The position numbers and the translations under genes were made by a program. The notes under the pieces are model-generated. The model ran no database searches. It was not told the origin of the DNA and saw nothing but the letters and a program-made list of their open reading frames with translations. 64,000 nt of DNA from Omphiscola glabra (Eukaryota > Mollusca > Gastropoda > Lymnaeidae), in assembly GCA_964017045.1 (NCBI GenBank), contig OZ024810.1:9107562-9171561 (forward strand), given 5' to 3'. Of the stretch, positions 53,900 through 64,000 are shown in pieces (position 1 is the first letter of the stretch; every line of letters starts with the position of its first letter).

Positions 53900-56800
53900 A
53901 TTAAAATATCGGATATAACGTTCAAAACATCAATAGGCCTTTATTTCCTGATGCCTGATGGTTGTTAATATGGTTGTGTGAAAACCCATATTAGGCACTG
54001 ACAACTTTTCATTGAGAACTGAATGCGATTGGCTCTTTTACCATCTCAGACAATGTCTGTCTGTCTGATTTTTGTATGAAAGCTTTGTTTTTTTTTTAAT
54101 TGTTGGTTTATGTACATCACCTAATTTTTTTTCCTCTCTTCCATTTGTTAATTTAGTTTTCAGTGATTTAGCAAAATGGCACATTGCTGTTAGACAGCAT
54201 TCAGGTAGTAACATGTAAATATTATCTTTATGAAATATTTTGTTACTTTTTTTTTGTAAATGCTCTTTATATAAACACATGGAGCTTTCCATTAATAATA
54301 ATACCTCTTTTTATTTCATTGAATTGATTGATTGAACAATGTGATTTCATATAATGGTCTCACCTCTCATGTATGTAAAGCCATTGTTTATTTATGGTAA
54401 CATGCACTACCATTGACATCAATCACTAAGTGGATTAATTCCCCTTATAACATTTTGTTAAAACTAGGCATCATCTTGCATGTTAATTTTGTAGGGGAAA
54501 TTTATGATTTACGTTTTTGAAAGTAGTGTCCCTTAACAGGCCAACAGACAATGAAATTTTTTTACATATCGTCACTGTAACCCTCTTTTGTGTAAGTCAT
54601 TATACTCTTAAAAACTTAATGAAGTTAATGACTTTAAAAATGAACTTGATTTAAAACATTTGGTTCAATCATTTGACAGAAAAATCCAATTAATGCAATT
54701 TTAAAAATGTTCTATAGGACATAGGATTTTAATAAATTTGAAAAATAATGTGTTTAGGCAAATATGACTTAATGATGTTTGGAGAATTACAGTGATGATA
54801 TTTATTGCTTTAATTGAGAATAGCTCTCTCTCCACCATTGTCATGTTAATGAGATGTCTATATGACATATGATAGATCCAACTCATTGTCCTGACTGAAA
54901 ATTTGGGGAGAGTTTGTTGCTACTAGAAATACATTTTTTTTCATTTATTAATTAAACAACCATGCATATTATTTTCATTTTTTCCCCACCCACTTCAATC
55001 TAAACTCTTCATTTTTAGTTCCACCTCCAAGCTAGAGAGTTTAAAAACAGGCCTGAAAAGTTTGTTCTTCAATTGTTTGACCTTGATCTCTCAAACTATA
55101 TTTGAAACTAAAGCTGTTACGTATTTATATACGTTAAGTAAGAAACCAATCTAAATTTCTGGCAGCTTCCATTTCATTTTTCATGGACCTTAAATAGTTT
55201 TTTTTTTAAATTTTATTACGGTAATTAAGTCTGACTTTGACTTATAAATTCACAACTTCCCTACTGTTCCCAAGTCTTCTGCCCTGTTTCCAATTCAGAC
55301 CATCGTGCTGTAAGTATTCCAAGACCTAGATTATCTATACAGATTTTGCTCCTTGGCTTGGTCACATGGTTTCTCTTCTGTATCCGGCTGTACAGGTCTT
55401 GTTGAAGTTGGTGGATTGTCTATGAGATGTAATGTTTGTATAATAAACTTGTGTCCTGTGAGCTTGATGTTATTGAAAGGGGCATCATCCCTGTACATTT
55501 TCTTGTTTCCTTCTCACGACTAAACCGGTTTATGCTTCCTCGGTGAATACAACCAGCCCTGTTGAATTTGAAACGTTTTGTTTTCTGTGTGCGCACACAT
55601 TTGATGTTTTCAAACCTTTCCTTTATTAGGTGGATAAGATTATTATCTTATTTTTTTTTTGTATTTGCTTAAAGATATTCTGTAGCCTGCTCAGATTGTA
55701 TCAGGTGGTTCTCAAACTTTATTGGTTCGTGTCTCCTTAAGTCTGTTGCGATTTTTACCCTCGTGTCCAAGGTCTCGGAACATTGGTCTAAAATAAAGGA
55801 AAAAAAATGAGGTATCGCACGGTCTAGTGTTACTATTGAAGAAAAAATTAAATATTGGATTTGTACAGCATACTTAGCATTTCCTTCCTGTCACTGCATC
55901 AATGGACACTCTCTGGTCTGATTCTAAGCCATGTAGATTGAAGTTTCAGTTCAGGAAACATTTTACAACTATTCCCTGTGTCCTATGATAGCCTGCCATG
56001 GCATCCAATTTTTCTGTGCGGCTTAGTTGAGCAACCACCTGCTAAATTTATATCTGTTAAAAGGGGAATAATATTAAAAGGAAATGTACGAAAACTTAGT
56101 TATTACCGGGCCTGAAAAAAAATATGTTGTGACTTAACTTCTTTTCCAAATTCTAAAATGAGCAGGGGCCTTGAGGCGGTTCTATTTTTAATCCCCCATT
56201 TCCACCTGGCAATTATAACTAAGTAATAATATTAATAACATAAAAACTGCTTGTGTTAATTTTTTTTTAAAAGCAGTTATTAGAGAATTGTTATACACTT
56301 TAAAAAAAAAAAAAAAACTTTTTGGAGATATTAATTAAATAGCGTTGGTTGTGCTCTTTCGAAACACAAGGATCAAACAAAGTATGTAACTGAGATGTTT
56401 TCAGGTTCAGTTATAACTTTCACCGTTATTAGTTATTTTTAATCATTATGTTATTTCATCATACCCCGTAAATGTGTTATTTTTTTTCTTATGATTATTT
56501 TATTTTAATTTTACACATAAGCATTGCTTTGACATTTTACCGCGCATCAATAATTTTCATGCCGTATTTGAACTGTTGGTTGGACTTGGCTATTATTATT
56601 TATTTAGAAAATAGCCAGACTGCAAAATATGTCTGTATGGAAAAAAAAAATTAATTGTCTTGACAGACAGTGACAATGACATGTCATAGAGATGTTCTAT
56701 TTTCTACTAGTTTAAAAAAAAGGAAAGGGAAGTTTTTAAAGCTCAAATAAGCTTGCAAATTTTTCCCTATTGAAAACAACACTTTATCATTATGGTGCTG

Positions 56801-57600
56801 TATTTCATTTATTATATTTTTAAAAAAAAGCTATATTTTATTCATATGTTCATTATAATTTTTTGTGTGATATAAAAAAAAAAGAAGAAAGAACATCTTT
56901 TTTTAAAATTCTGCTTGAACATTTGGATTCCGGTGAAAGATGGCGTGACACTCAATCTGTTATGTATGTTCACCATGTTGAAATGCATGATTCATGACCT
57001 CATTCAGTTAGAAATTATTCGGAAATAATACAAAGATTTTTTTTTTTTGGGGGGGGGGGGGGGATTTATTTTTTGTTTAATGCAAATATTTGTGTGCAGC
57101 TCTCTCTCTCTCTCCTACTGACGCTTTATTTCTTTGTGAACAATTGTGTAAAGGGAAATGAGCATTAGATTATCAACGTTTTAAAACATTCATGTACAGT
57201 ACTCTTTGTAATTACACACAGCCTATGTTTGAATATGTGGACTTGATGAGATTGTAAAAGCTCGTTAACATGCCTGTTGTTGTTAGGCGTTGCTTTTCAA
57301 AGTGATAAGGGTTGATAAATATAGGATGTTAATGGTACGATGTATACCAGTGTCTTGTGAAGGGAGTCGGCAACACATTTCAACACGTATCACTTAAGTT
57401 ATTGTTATTTTTAATTTGTTTTTTTTTAAAATACGGGCAACTTCCAGTAGTACCGTAATCAAAATGAGCCATAAGTAAAAAAAAATAAAAATTAGCATAG
57501 ATTTCAAAGATGTCGAAAATTTAAATATATTTTTGTATCTGAGGGCTTGATAAAAAAAATTATACCTTGTTATAAATTTATATGCTAAGTAAAATAGGAA
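53900..57600. other. AT-rich intergenic DNA, little recognised
   Basis: No gene seen. One AATAAA at 55443-55448 is followed by TGTGTCCTGTGAGC, a GU-rich downstream element, so it may be a real + strand poly(A) site. A degraded hAT-like end GGTGGTTCTCAAAC lies near 55704. A T-to-G tract lies at 57038-57062. Confidence 0.4.
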
Positions 57601-57614
57601 AATCCCTGTTAGCT

Positions 57615-57990
57615 TTGGTCAGCTTTGCCCACCGAAGGCATTTCCCACCCAAGGCACTGCCCACCCAAGGCACTTCCCACCCAAGGCATTTCCCACCCAA
57701 AGCTTTGCCCACCCAAGGCACTGCCCACCCAAGGCACTGCCCACCCAAGGCATTGCCCACCGAAGGCATTTCCCACCCAAGGCTTTGCCCACCCAAGGCA
57801 TTTCCCACCCAAGGCATTGCCCACCCAAGGCACTGCCCACCCAAGGCATTTCCCACCCAAGGCATTTCCCACCCTAGGCATTTCCCACCCAAGGCATTTC
57901 CCACCCAAGGCATTTCCCACCCAAGGCACTGCCCACCCAAGGCATTGCCCACCCAAGGCTTTTCCCACCCAAGGCATAGCCCACCAAATA
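57615..57990. repeat. 15-bp GC-rich tandem array
   Basis: About 24 copies of CCCACCCAAGGCATT. On the minus strand each unit has GGGTGGG, so the array carries dozens of closely spaced G-triplets. The period is five codons, so long frames are open on both strands; none is a gene. Confidence 0.95.
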
Positions 57991-58584
57991 TTTTTTACTG
58001 ATATTGTTTATAAAAAATGCCTATTCACGCAAAAATGGTTGCCGACTCCTGTTCTGTCCTTGTATAGCTAATATTTAGTGGTACACTAGTTTTGCAGTGA
58101 CTTATTACTTTTTCCTCTGTTTTAATTTATGCCAGATTGTGTCAAGTGACAGTGGAAAAACAATTTCAGTTTGTGTACGATAATAAATACACTTATATAT
58201 CGATGCTCTTCTTAGTGGCGTTGTTACTTCTAGTGGTGTTGTAGTTGTATCTGAGAGTGCGTTGTTCGGATAGTGGGATGTTTCAATTAATTAGGATTTT
58301 ATGTACCGGTACCGTATCACCACAAAGGACCTTTTAACATCGTGCGAGTTTTGGAAACTATTTGAATAAAGTTTACACAGAAATTTCAAAGCCAATATCT
58401 GGAGTTAAGATTATAATATGTCTTTGATACGTTTTGTAGCACCTGGATAAGTGGCATATCATCGGGCATTTTCTCTAAAGCCCTGAAAGAGGGGCATATC
58501 AAAGGGCATTTATTTAAGCTTTAAACTCAAACTAAGGAAGTTTAAAATGGTTGCATATGTTAGACTCAAAGTTACATAGTCAAG

Positions 58585-58682
58585 AATCACCGCTGTCCCA
58601 ATAATGAAGGCTTCTCTTTATACTAGTACTTTAGTAGTACCAAAATAAAATGTGTAAAGCCTTCATTGGGACAGCAGTGAGT
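58585..58682. mobile_element. small foldback element
   Basis: TCACCGCTGTCCCAATAATG and AAGGCTT on the left pair with AAGCCTTCATTGGGACAGC on the right around a 43-bp loop. Possibly a MITE; target duplication not resolved. Confidence 0.5.
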
Positions 58683-58859
58683 TGGACAGTGGAAAATGTC
58701 AAGCCATCTAAAAATTTACCTGGGAATTGTTTGTGTAGATCAGATTTGTTTCTACGCGTTCTTTCCAGACATATGCAGGCCCCTATTCTTAAGCAATATC
58801 GGTGGTTGATGAAGTTGCTTAATAAAAATATTTTATAACAATTTGGATTGTTTTACCCT

Positions 58860-59800
58860 AACATTCTTTGAAAAGCACTGGTAGAAAAAAACAATTGGTC
58901 CATTTGTATCACTTGAGGTCAGCCCGGGCCTACATGTGCCCTTAGCAAGTCTCCAACGTTATCATTGCTGTGAATGTGAATATAGAGGTAAGGGATCCTT
59001 AAGCTGAGACTATGTCATGCTGTCTAACGGTAACCCGAAGCAATGTACTAACGTGATCAGACATGAATTGAAGAGTTTAGAGAGTAGCTGGGTATTGCAA
59101 TAAATTTCTCATCATTAACCGGATTTGTCATATCGTGAATTGTAAACTTTTTTTTATCACACTGTAAGTTGGATTCACTTGCATTAAATTTCTCATCATC
59201 GACCGTATTTTTAAAATCGTTAAATTTCTTTTATCACACAGTAAGTTGGATTCACGCTTAAAAATTGTAGTCCCCCCCCCACCTCTCATTTATCGTAATA
59301 GACCTATTCAGTCTATCCTAAAAGAAAATATGACATTCACATGACGATGTCTGTCTTGCTGCTTACATTACATATCTAATTGAATTTAAGAAATGTTGGC
59401 TGCATAGGCTTAATGCTATTCTGTTCCAATTAATTACTATGCCAGTATTATCAATTACTACTGGCAATAGAAAATGTTAACATTGCCGACATTCAGTTAT
59501 TAATTATTATTATAATTTCTTTTATTTTTAATTTAAATTGAATATAAACTATACACATCCCATAAATATAAAAAATGCCATAATAAATAGGTACACAATT
59601 TTATTTTGCAGTGAAATTGTGTTATTTATACGTGACTTTATGTCTAAAATAAGACTACATTTTGGAAGATATTCCCACTCAAAGACATTCCGCCTGTAAA
59701 CTGTGGTATCGAAATCTCATCCCCGTGAAAGATTGTAAGAAAAAAAATAATTATATTTGATATTCTTGATTGTTGGGACTAGGAGCTCATGATTCGCGGC
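58860..59800. other. intergenic DNA with a ~90-bp duplication
   Basis: TTAAATTTCTCATCAT and CAGTAAGTTGGATTCAC-like segments recur at 59099-59180 and 59185-59255. No gene recognised. Confidence 0.5.
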
Positions 59801-59818
59801 CCCCTTGGGTTCTTCCGA

Positions 59819-59947
59819 CTAGCCCGGATGTTGAATGACCCTGAACTCTGGCGAGGTGCCACAGCTGGACTGAACCTGGGCCACGCCCACTATAATCCAT
59901 TCATTGTTGGATGGGGCGTTGCAGTACACCGGAGCCCCCGTGTCACT
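59819..59947 (-). CDS. trypsin-like serine protease homologue, last exon, catalytic Ser replaced
   Basis: Minus-strand exon with acceptor TTCTTTGACAG at its 5' side. It reads SDTGAPVYCNAPSNNEW, then IIVGVAQVQSSCGTSPEF, and stops at TAG. SDTGAP aligns with the GDSGGP box of chymotrypsin-fold proteases: Asp194 is present, Ser195 is Thr and Gly193 is Ser. Cys201 and Cys220 equivalents are in place. It joins in phase 0 to the exon at 62416-62558, which supplies Cys168, Cys182 and Cys191 equivalents. The protein should be inactive or altered as a protease, a common state in secreted protease homologues. It ends earlier than trypsins, without the C-terminal helix WI motif. Upstream exons lie outside the window or were not found. 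Confidence 0.72.
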   Translation of the reverse strand, partial: SDTGAPVYCNAPSNNEWIIVGVAQVQSSCGTSPEFRVIQHPG

Positions 59948-59949
59948 CT

Positions 59950-60118
59950 GTCAAAGAATAGAGAGTGAGATAGAAAGAGAGAGATAATTATTAGTGTTAA
60001 ATTGCATTAGATAGAAAGAGAGAGATAATGAAAAGTGTTAAATTGCGTTAGTTAGAAAGAGAGATATAATGATAGAAAGAGAGATAATGAAAAGTGTTAA
60101 ATTGCATTAGAACATACA
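59950..60118. repeat. tandem repeat around AGATAGAAAGAGAGAGATAA
   Basis: About four imperfect copies with TGAAAAGTGTTAAATTGCAT, in the intron of the protease homologue. Confidence 0.85.
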
Positions 60119-60475
60119 GTGTCGGGTCATGTAAAATAACGGAGAGTTGAAAAAAAAAGGGGGGGGGCGGGCAAAAGGGCCGCAAACCCAATACAAGGTG
60201 ATTGTCGGTACACAGTGGCGCTGTTATGATTATTGACGCCCAGGGCGGGCCAAGATCCCCCTCCCATGAAAAGAACTCTGAAAATTCCGCCCCTATAAAT
60301 ACAATAAAATTGCAACCCTTTTCTACCCTACTGTCGGTACGTCACCTTCAATGGTATGAAACAACTTAAATATTAAACATTTATTGGTTGTCCCTCGCAA
60401 AGCCCAATCGAAAAATTATCGCTGAAAAATTGTTAAGAAACAATACGCAACGTTCATCTTTAATTACCGCTATAT

Positions 60476-60673
60476 CAGTGGTTCTCAACCTTCCCAATGC
60501 CGCGACCCTGTAATATAGTTCCTCATATTGTAGCGACCCCCAAACCACAAACTTATTTTCGTTGCTACTTCACAACTGTTGAGCATATGTGTTTTCCGAT
60601 GGTCTGAGGCGACCCCTTAGAAAGGGTCGATCGACCCCCAAAGGGGTCACGACCCACAGGCTGAGAACCGCTG
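60476..60673. mobile_element. hAT-type MITE, CAGYGGTTCTCAA family
   Basis: Begins CAGTGGTTCTCAACCTTCC and ends GGCTGAGAACCGCTG. Flanks CGCTATAT and CGCTATAG form a 7/8 8-bp duplication. Opposite orientation to the 39028 copy. Confidence 0.9.
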
Positions 60674-61147
60674 CGCTATAGTAATTCTAACAGTAACAGT
60701 GACGTCATTGTGCTTTGGGCTAAGATAAAGGAGCCTCAAAAAGTCCATTTGCCCGAGAGTCTCACGAGCTCTGAAAGACCGAGGGATTTTTAAAAAAAAT
60801 TTGACCAGTACAGGTCGACTGACGACATCGCCATAAATTTACATAAATTATATTATATCAATTGTTCCCGGGTTGTTGTTGTCGTTTTTTTTTTATTTTT
60901 AAAACATTTTATGATGTAATAGGATCTTAGAAAATTATGAGCTACATCTTTTTTTTTCTCAGTTAACCCCCTTCAATGGTCGCCCACCTCTGTTTGAACG
61001 AGTAATGCCGGGTAAATATGTCGGTGGCGCTACTGTTACACCGTGTCAACACGGATCAGCCACCGTCGGTGCTTCGTTAAAAGAAACGAACGTGAACGGC
61101 GGAGTACGGGTTAAATATCTCAACGAAAGGGCAACTACCGTCGTGAC

Positions 61148-61335
61148 CAGGGCCGGATTTACAATTTTAGGGGCCCTTGGCCAACAAAAATTTGAGGCCC
61201 CATTTTGAAAACTAAATAAAATATTGCTAAGTTTTTTTTAAATTCAAAAATGTATATTTTGTATATAATGCTCCCAATTTTGGGGTCCCTTATTTCGCGG
61301 GGCCCCTAGTCGGCCTGCCTGTAAATCCGGCCCTG
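61148..61335. mobile_element. hAT-type MITE, CAGGGCCGGATTTAC family
   Basis: A 188-bp element with perfect 15-bp inverted ends CAGGGCCGGATTTAC and GTAAATCCGGCCCTG, flanked on both sides by GTCGTGAC (61140-61147 and 61336-61343). The perfect ends and target duplication point to a young insertion. Confidence 0.94.
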
Positions 61336-61892
61336 GTCGTGACGTAGTGAAGTTACTCTAATCAGGTGTTTTATAGCAGCTGGACCTATTGCGGAATGCA
61401 AGTAGAGCGTCGATTTTCCGAACTGATTTGGGATCGGGGTTGTTTCGGAAAACAATATATATTCGGATAACCGAGCACTGTCACCCAAAGGTTGCACTGA
61501 AGTTACTGCAAAGAAAATATTTTTACCTTAAATCTACAAACATACGGTATTTTATTGGCAGCGTTTCTCACCTCTTTGTTGCGGGCGGGTCATTTTAATT
61601 TTTTTTTTCATGTCCGTGTATCTCCGTTGCCAACCTTCACTGTTAGTAAAACGGCTCTTCTTTGGATATAAATATTTAAAGTTTTCATTGCCATCAAGGG
61701 TATGACGTGGTCATATGGATCATATTGAGAACCACTGCCTTAATGTACAATGGATTAACCATGACACACGTAAGGGTCAGTTCAGTGATGTCGAAAACCC
61801 CTGACGCTGGCAATTTTGACAGCGGAGAGAGAACTTTTCCACCATTAAAAAGATGACTGGTGCTTAGCATAGAGTCTGCGGTCACCTTGTCT

Positions 61893-62135
61893 CTGTAGGT
61901 TAGGGTTAGGGGTTAGTGTTTAGGGTTAGGGGTTAGGGTTAGGGGTTAGGGGTTAGGGTTAGGGGTTAGGGTTAGGGGTTAGGGTTATGGGTTAGGGGTT
62001 AGGGTTTAGGGTTTAGGGGTTAGGGTTAGGGGTTAGGGGTTAGGGTTATGGGTTTAGGGTTAGGGTTAGGGTTTAGGGGTTGGGGTTAGGGTTATGGGTT
62101 AGGGTTTAGGGGTTAGGGTTAGGGTTAGGGGTTAA
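61893..62135 (+). repeat. interstitial telomere-like repeat
   Basis: About 240 bp of TTAGGG mixed with TTAGGGG and TTTAGGG variants, all in one orientation, in the intron of the protease homologue. Confidence 0.93.
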
Positions 62136-62415
62136 GACCCCCTACGCTGATTCACATTAACGTAAAAGTACCGAACAGCTGTTGGACGATTGGCCTTAAC
62201 TGAATACCCGGATGTTCTATGCATAGACGTCCGCCCTTAAATGACAAACTCCATTACCGCAAATTTTAACATTGAATCTCATTGTTCTGTTTAAATAAAC
62301 CTCATTTTTATGGAAACATTAGTTCTCTCTGTAATGAAGAAAAATAATTTCCGGACGGCTGTTTCCAATTGTGATCCAAAGATTGTGTTAAAATAAAAGG
62401 CGGAAGCGTACGTAC

Positions 62416-62558
62416 GTTACACCACAGGCTGAGTCCAGAAGACGACGTGAAGCACATGTTGACGGCTGTTGTTGAAACTTTGGGTAAACCCGTACAGCCA
62501 TTGGGCGTGTACCTGACGGCAGCCTCGTTCCAGCCATTGCCTCTGAAGGTTCCGTTGG
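62416..62558 (-). CDS. trypsin-like serine protease homologue, penultimate exon
   Basis: Minus-strand exon with acceptor ATTTTTTTAG and donor TGTAAC/GTACGT. It enters after one base of a codon. It reads ANGTFRGNGWNEAAVRYTPN, then GCTGLPKV, then NMCF and SLWCN. GNGWN fits the GWG strand of trypsins; the three cysteines match Cys168, Cys182 and Cys191 in spacing (14 residues between the first two), and the last residue before the junction is Asn192. Joined to the final exon it gives CNSDTGAPVYC. The intron of about 2.5 kb holds two hAT MITEs and the telomere-like array. I found no further upstream exon with confidence. Confidence 0.72.
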
Positions 62559-62589
62559 CTAAAAAAATAAATTTTAAAATCAACACCAG

Positions 62590-63535
62590 TCGTAGTAATG
62601 AATTCTTTGATTAATGTATTAAGGAATATCAAACAATTGAAATTATCTAAAAATATACTTCTCTTGGTGTTAATGTATAGCTGTAATGCTCTGTTCAAAT
62701 AGTTCAATAACGCGCAAAATAAAATTTCACATATATCTCCAGCAAACAGCCGAGCATATACGCGTTCAATATGAAACTTTTATTTCTAACTGGGATTCTT
62801 CAAAACACTGATAGCAAGTTTTTATTTTTATTTTACGGATGAATCCAGTGATGAATCTATTTAAATCTGAAAATATAAGTAGGCCCGTGCGTATATTAAA
62901 GTATATGTCATTACCACTAACTGGGATTCTTTATTATAGTCCTTTACTTGTAATGTATGTTTTTTCAAGTAGCTTAAGTACATGTGAACTACGCACTTTT
63001 TCTGACACCATTGTTTCGCGGGTCATTTCTAGTATATTAGGAAAAAAACAACATTCAAAAGTTGATTAAAAATTCTTGTCCATTCACGTAACATTTTTTA
63101 ACATAATGTCAGGCTTGTAAGTTGTATTATCCGGTTAAAAACATAAGCAATAAAACACAAATCTACGTCATTTTTTTAAAATGTCGGCATTTAGATAGAA
63201 AGAACTAAAACACGAAGGGAAGAAATGATGTATCTATTTGATAAAGAAAAAAAAAATATTGTCAAAATGCTTTGATTTTAATTTATTTTACTGAAACTCC
63301 AAGGAGGTGTGACATTGTCATATTTGGCTTGGACTGCGATGGGGCTCAAATAGTTACCTTCTTATTAAACACTATTATTTGTTTCTCATTGAATGAGATA
63401 TGAACGGGACAACATAGCAATGCGCAGATAATCGACACTTTCAAGCCGGAGAACTCTAAACTTTCAGAAGTCGAGACCTTCAAACCTACGCACTTGACGA
63501 AGGCAAACTTCAGTCATTGATAAATTTAAACTAAA
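62590..63535. other. no recognised feature
   Basis: AT-rich DNA upstream of the protease-homologue exon. A minus-strand stretch near 63300-63357 is briefly open (LSPIAVQAKYDNV) but lacks firm splice sites. Confidence 0.4.
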
Positions 63536-63540
63536 AATAC

Positions 63541-63845
63541 TTCTCCTTCTTCTTCTTTTTATGCCTTTTTACCGCAGTCTGGGGCATAGGCCGTCCACAA
63601 GAAGTTTCCACTCATCCCGGTCCTGTGCTTTCCTTAATTGCTTCCTGGTGTGTCCCATATTTTGCGTGTCTGCCTCTAGCTCGCGTCTCCATCTAGCTCG
63701 CGTCTCCGTGTATTCTTAGGCCTTTCTCTCTTTCTTTTTCCCTGTGGATTCCATGTTGGGCATTGTCTGGTGGTGCCATCTGGGGGTTTTCTGAGAGTAT
63801 GCCCAATCCACCTCCATCTTTTCTTTATGATGTCTTCATCAAAAG
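63541..63845 (-). pseudogene. LINE 3' end fragment
   Basis: Read on the minus strand it ends RDEWKLLVDGLCP followed by an AAG-rich tail, with a [11 protein letters not shown] region and a frameshifted middle upstream. It resembles the LINE relic at 3365-4540 in order of motifs and tail. The 15-bp segment CTAGCTCGCGTCTCC is tandemly duplicated inside. Confidence 0.65.
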
Positions 63846-63867
63846 TACTGAGTAATTGATAAATTCA

Positions 63868-64000
63868 AACTCCAGATAATGACAAACTGCAATATCTCAG
63901 CACAAACGAACCTTTGAAATATATCAGCTCAAACAAACAGTTGAAATATCTCAGCACAAACAAACCGTTGAAATATCTCAGCACAAACTTACTGTTGTTG
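63868..64000. repeat. tandem repeat, ~28-bp unit, at window edge
   Basis: About four copies around TATCTCAGCACAAACAAACC; continues to or past the window end. Confidence 0.85.

Noticed and set aside
57578..58071. 120-150-codon frames on both strands
   Set aside because: Artefact of the 15-bp GC-rich repeat with no stop codons in the unit.
63300..63357. Possible further exon of the protease homologue on the minus strand
   Set aside because: Short open stretch without a convincing acceptor and no trypsin motif.

Overview
This is a eukaryotic, AT-rich, repeat-dense genomic window, most likely from a mollusc and probably a gastropod. The basis is a divergent but complete retinoic acid receptor (RAR), which ecdysozoans lack, a TTAGGG-type interstitial telomeric tract, and abundant hAT, LINE and foldback elements. 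No bacterial-type genes, CRISPR array or recognisable tRNA/rRNA genes were seen. The species call is inference.

The main gene is RAR on the + strand, from the start codon at 24281 to alternative ends at 45121 or 49078. Nine coding exons join with consistent phases and GT-AG boundaries: 24281-24404, 25343-25462, 31950-32122, 32597-32738, 38737-38966, 39790-39969, 40755-40959, 41583-41741, then one of two terminal exons. The distal one (48978-49078) gives the ordinary receptor end with helix 12/AF-2 (477 aa in total). The proximal one (43704-45121) removes helix 12 and adds a 472-residue Pro/Ser/Gln-rich tail with an LxxLL motif (916 aa in total). Both acceptors enter in the same phase, so they are alternatives by design of the reading frame.

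Layout. 1-24280: no confirmed coding gene. It holds old transposons, many minisatellites and a few GC-richer, exon-like stretches that could be 5' untranslated exons or promoters of RAR. 24281-49145: RAR, whose introns are filled with tandem repeats, hAT and foldback MITEs, and a 4.3-kb defective LINE with endonuclease, reverse transcriptase and C2H2 finger. 49146-59800: AT-rich intergenic or 3'-UTR-like DNA with a short 8-bp-TSD MITE, a Tc1/mariner remnant, a palindrome and a G-quadruplex-prone 15-bp array. 59819-62558, minus strand: the last two exons of a trypsin-like protein in which the catalytic serine is threonine; its intron carries two hAT MITEs with target duplications and an interstitial telomeric repeat. 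63541-64000: another LINE 3' end and a short tandem array.

The most notable signals are the two mutually exclusive RAR terminal exons; loss of one of the three retinoid-carboxylate contacts in the RAR pocket; amplification of the exon 3 end together with its splice donor into eight copies, one of which extends the DNA-binding domain in frame; an array of about two dozen AGGTCA half-sites just upstream of the RAR start exon; and a roughly 110-bp MITE family with two perfect 8-bp target-site duplications.
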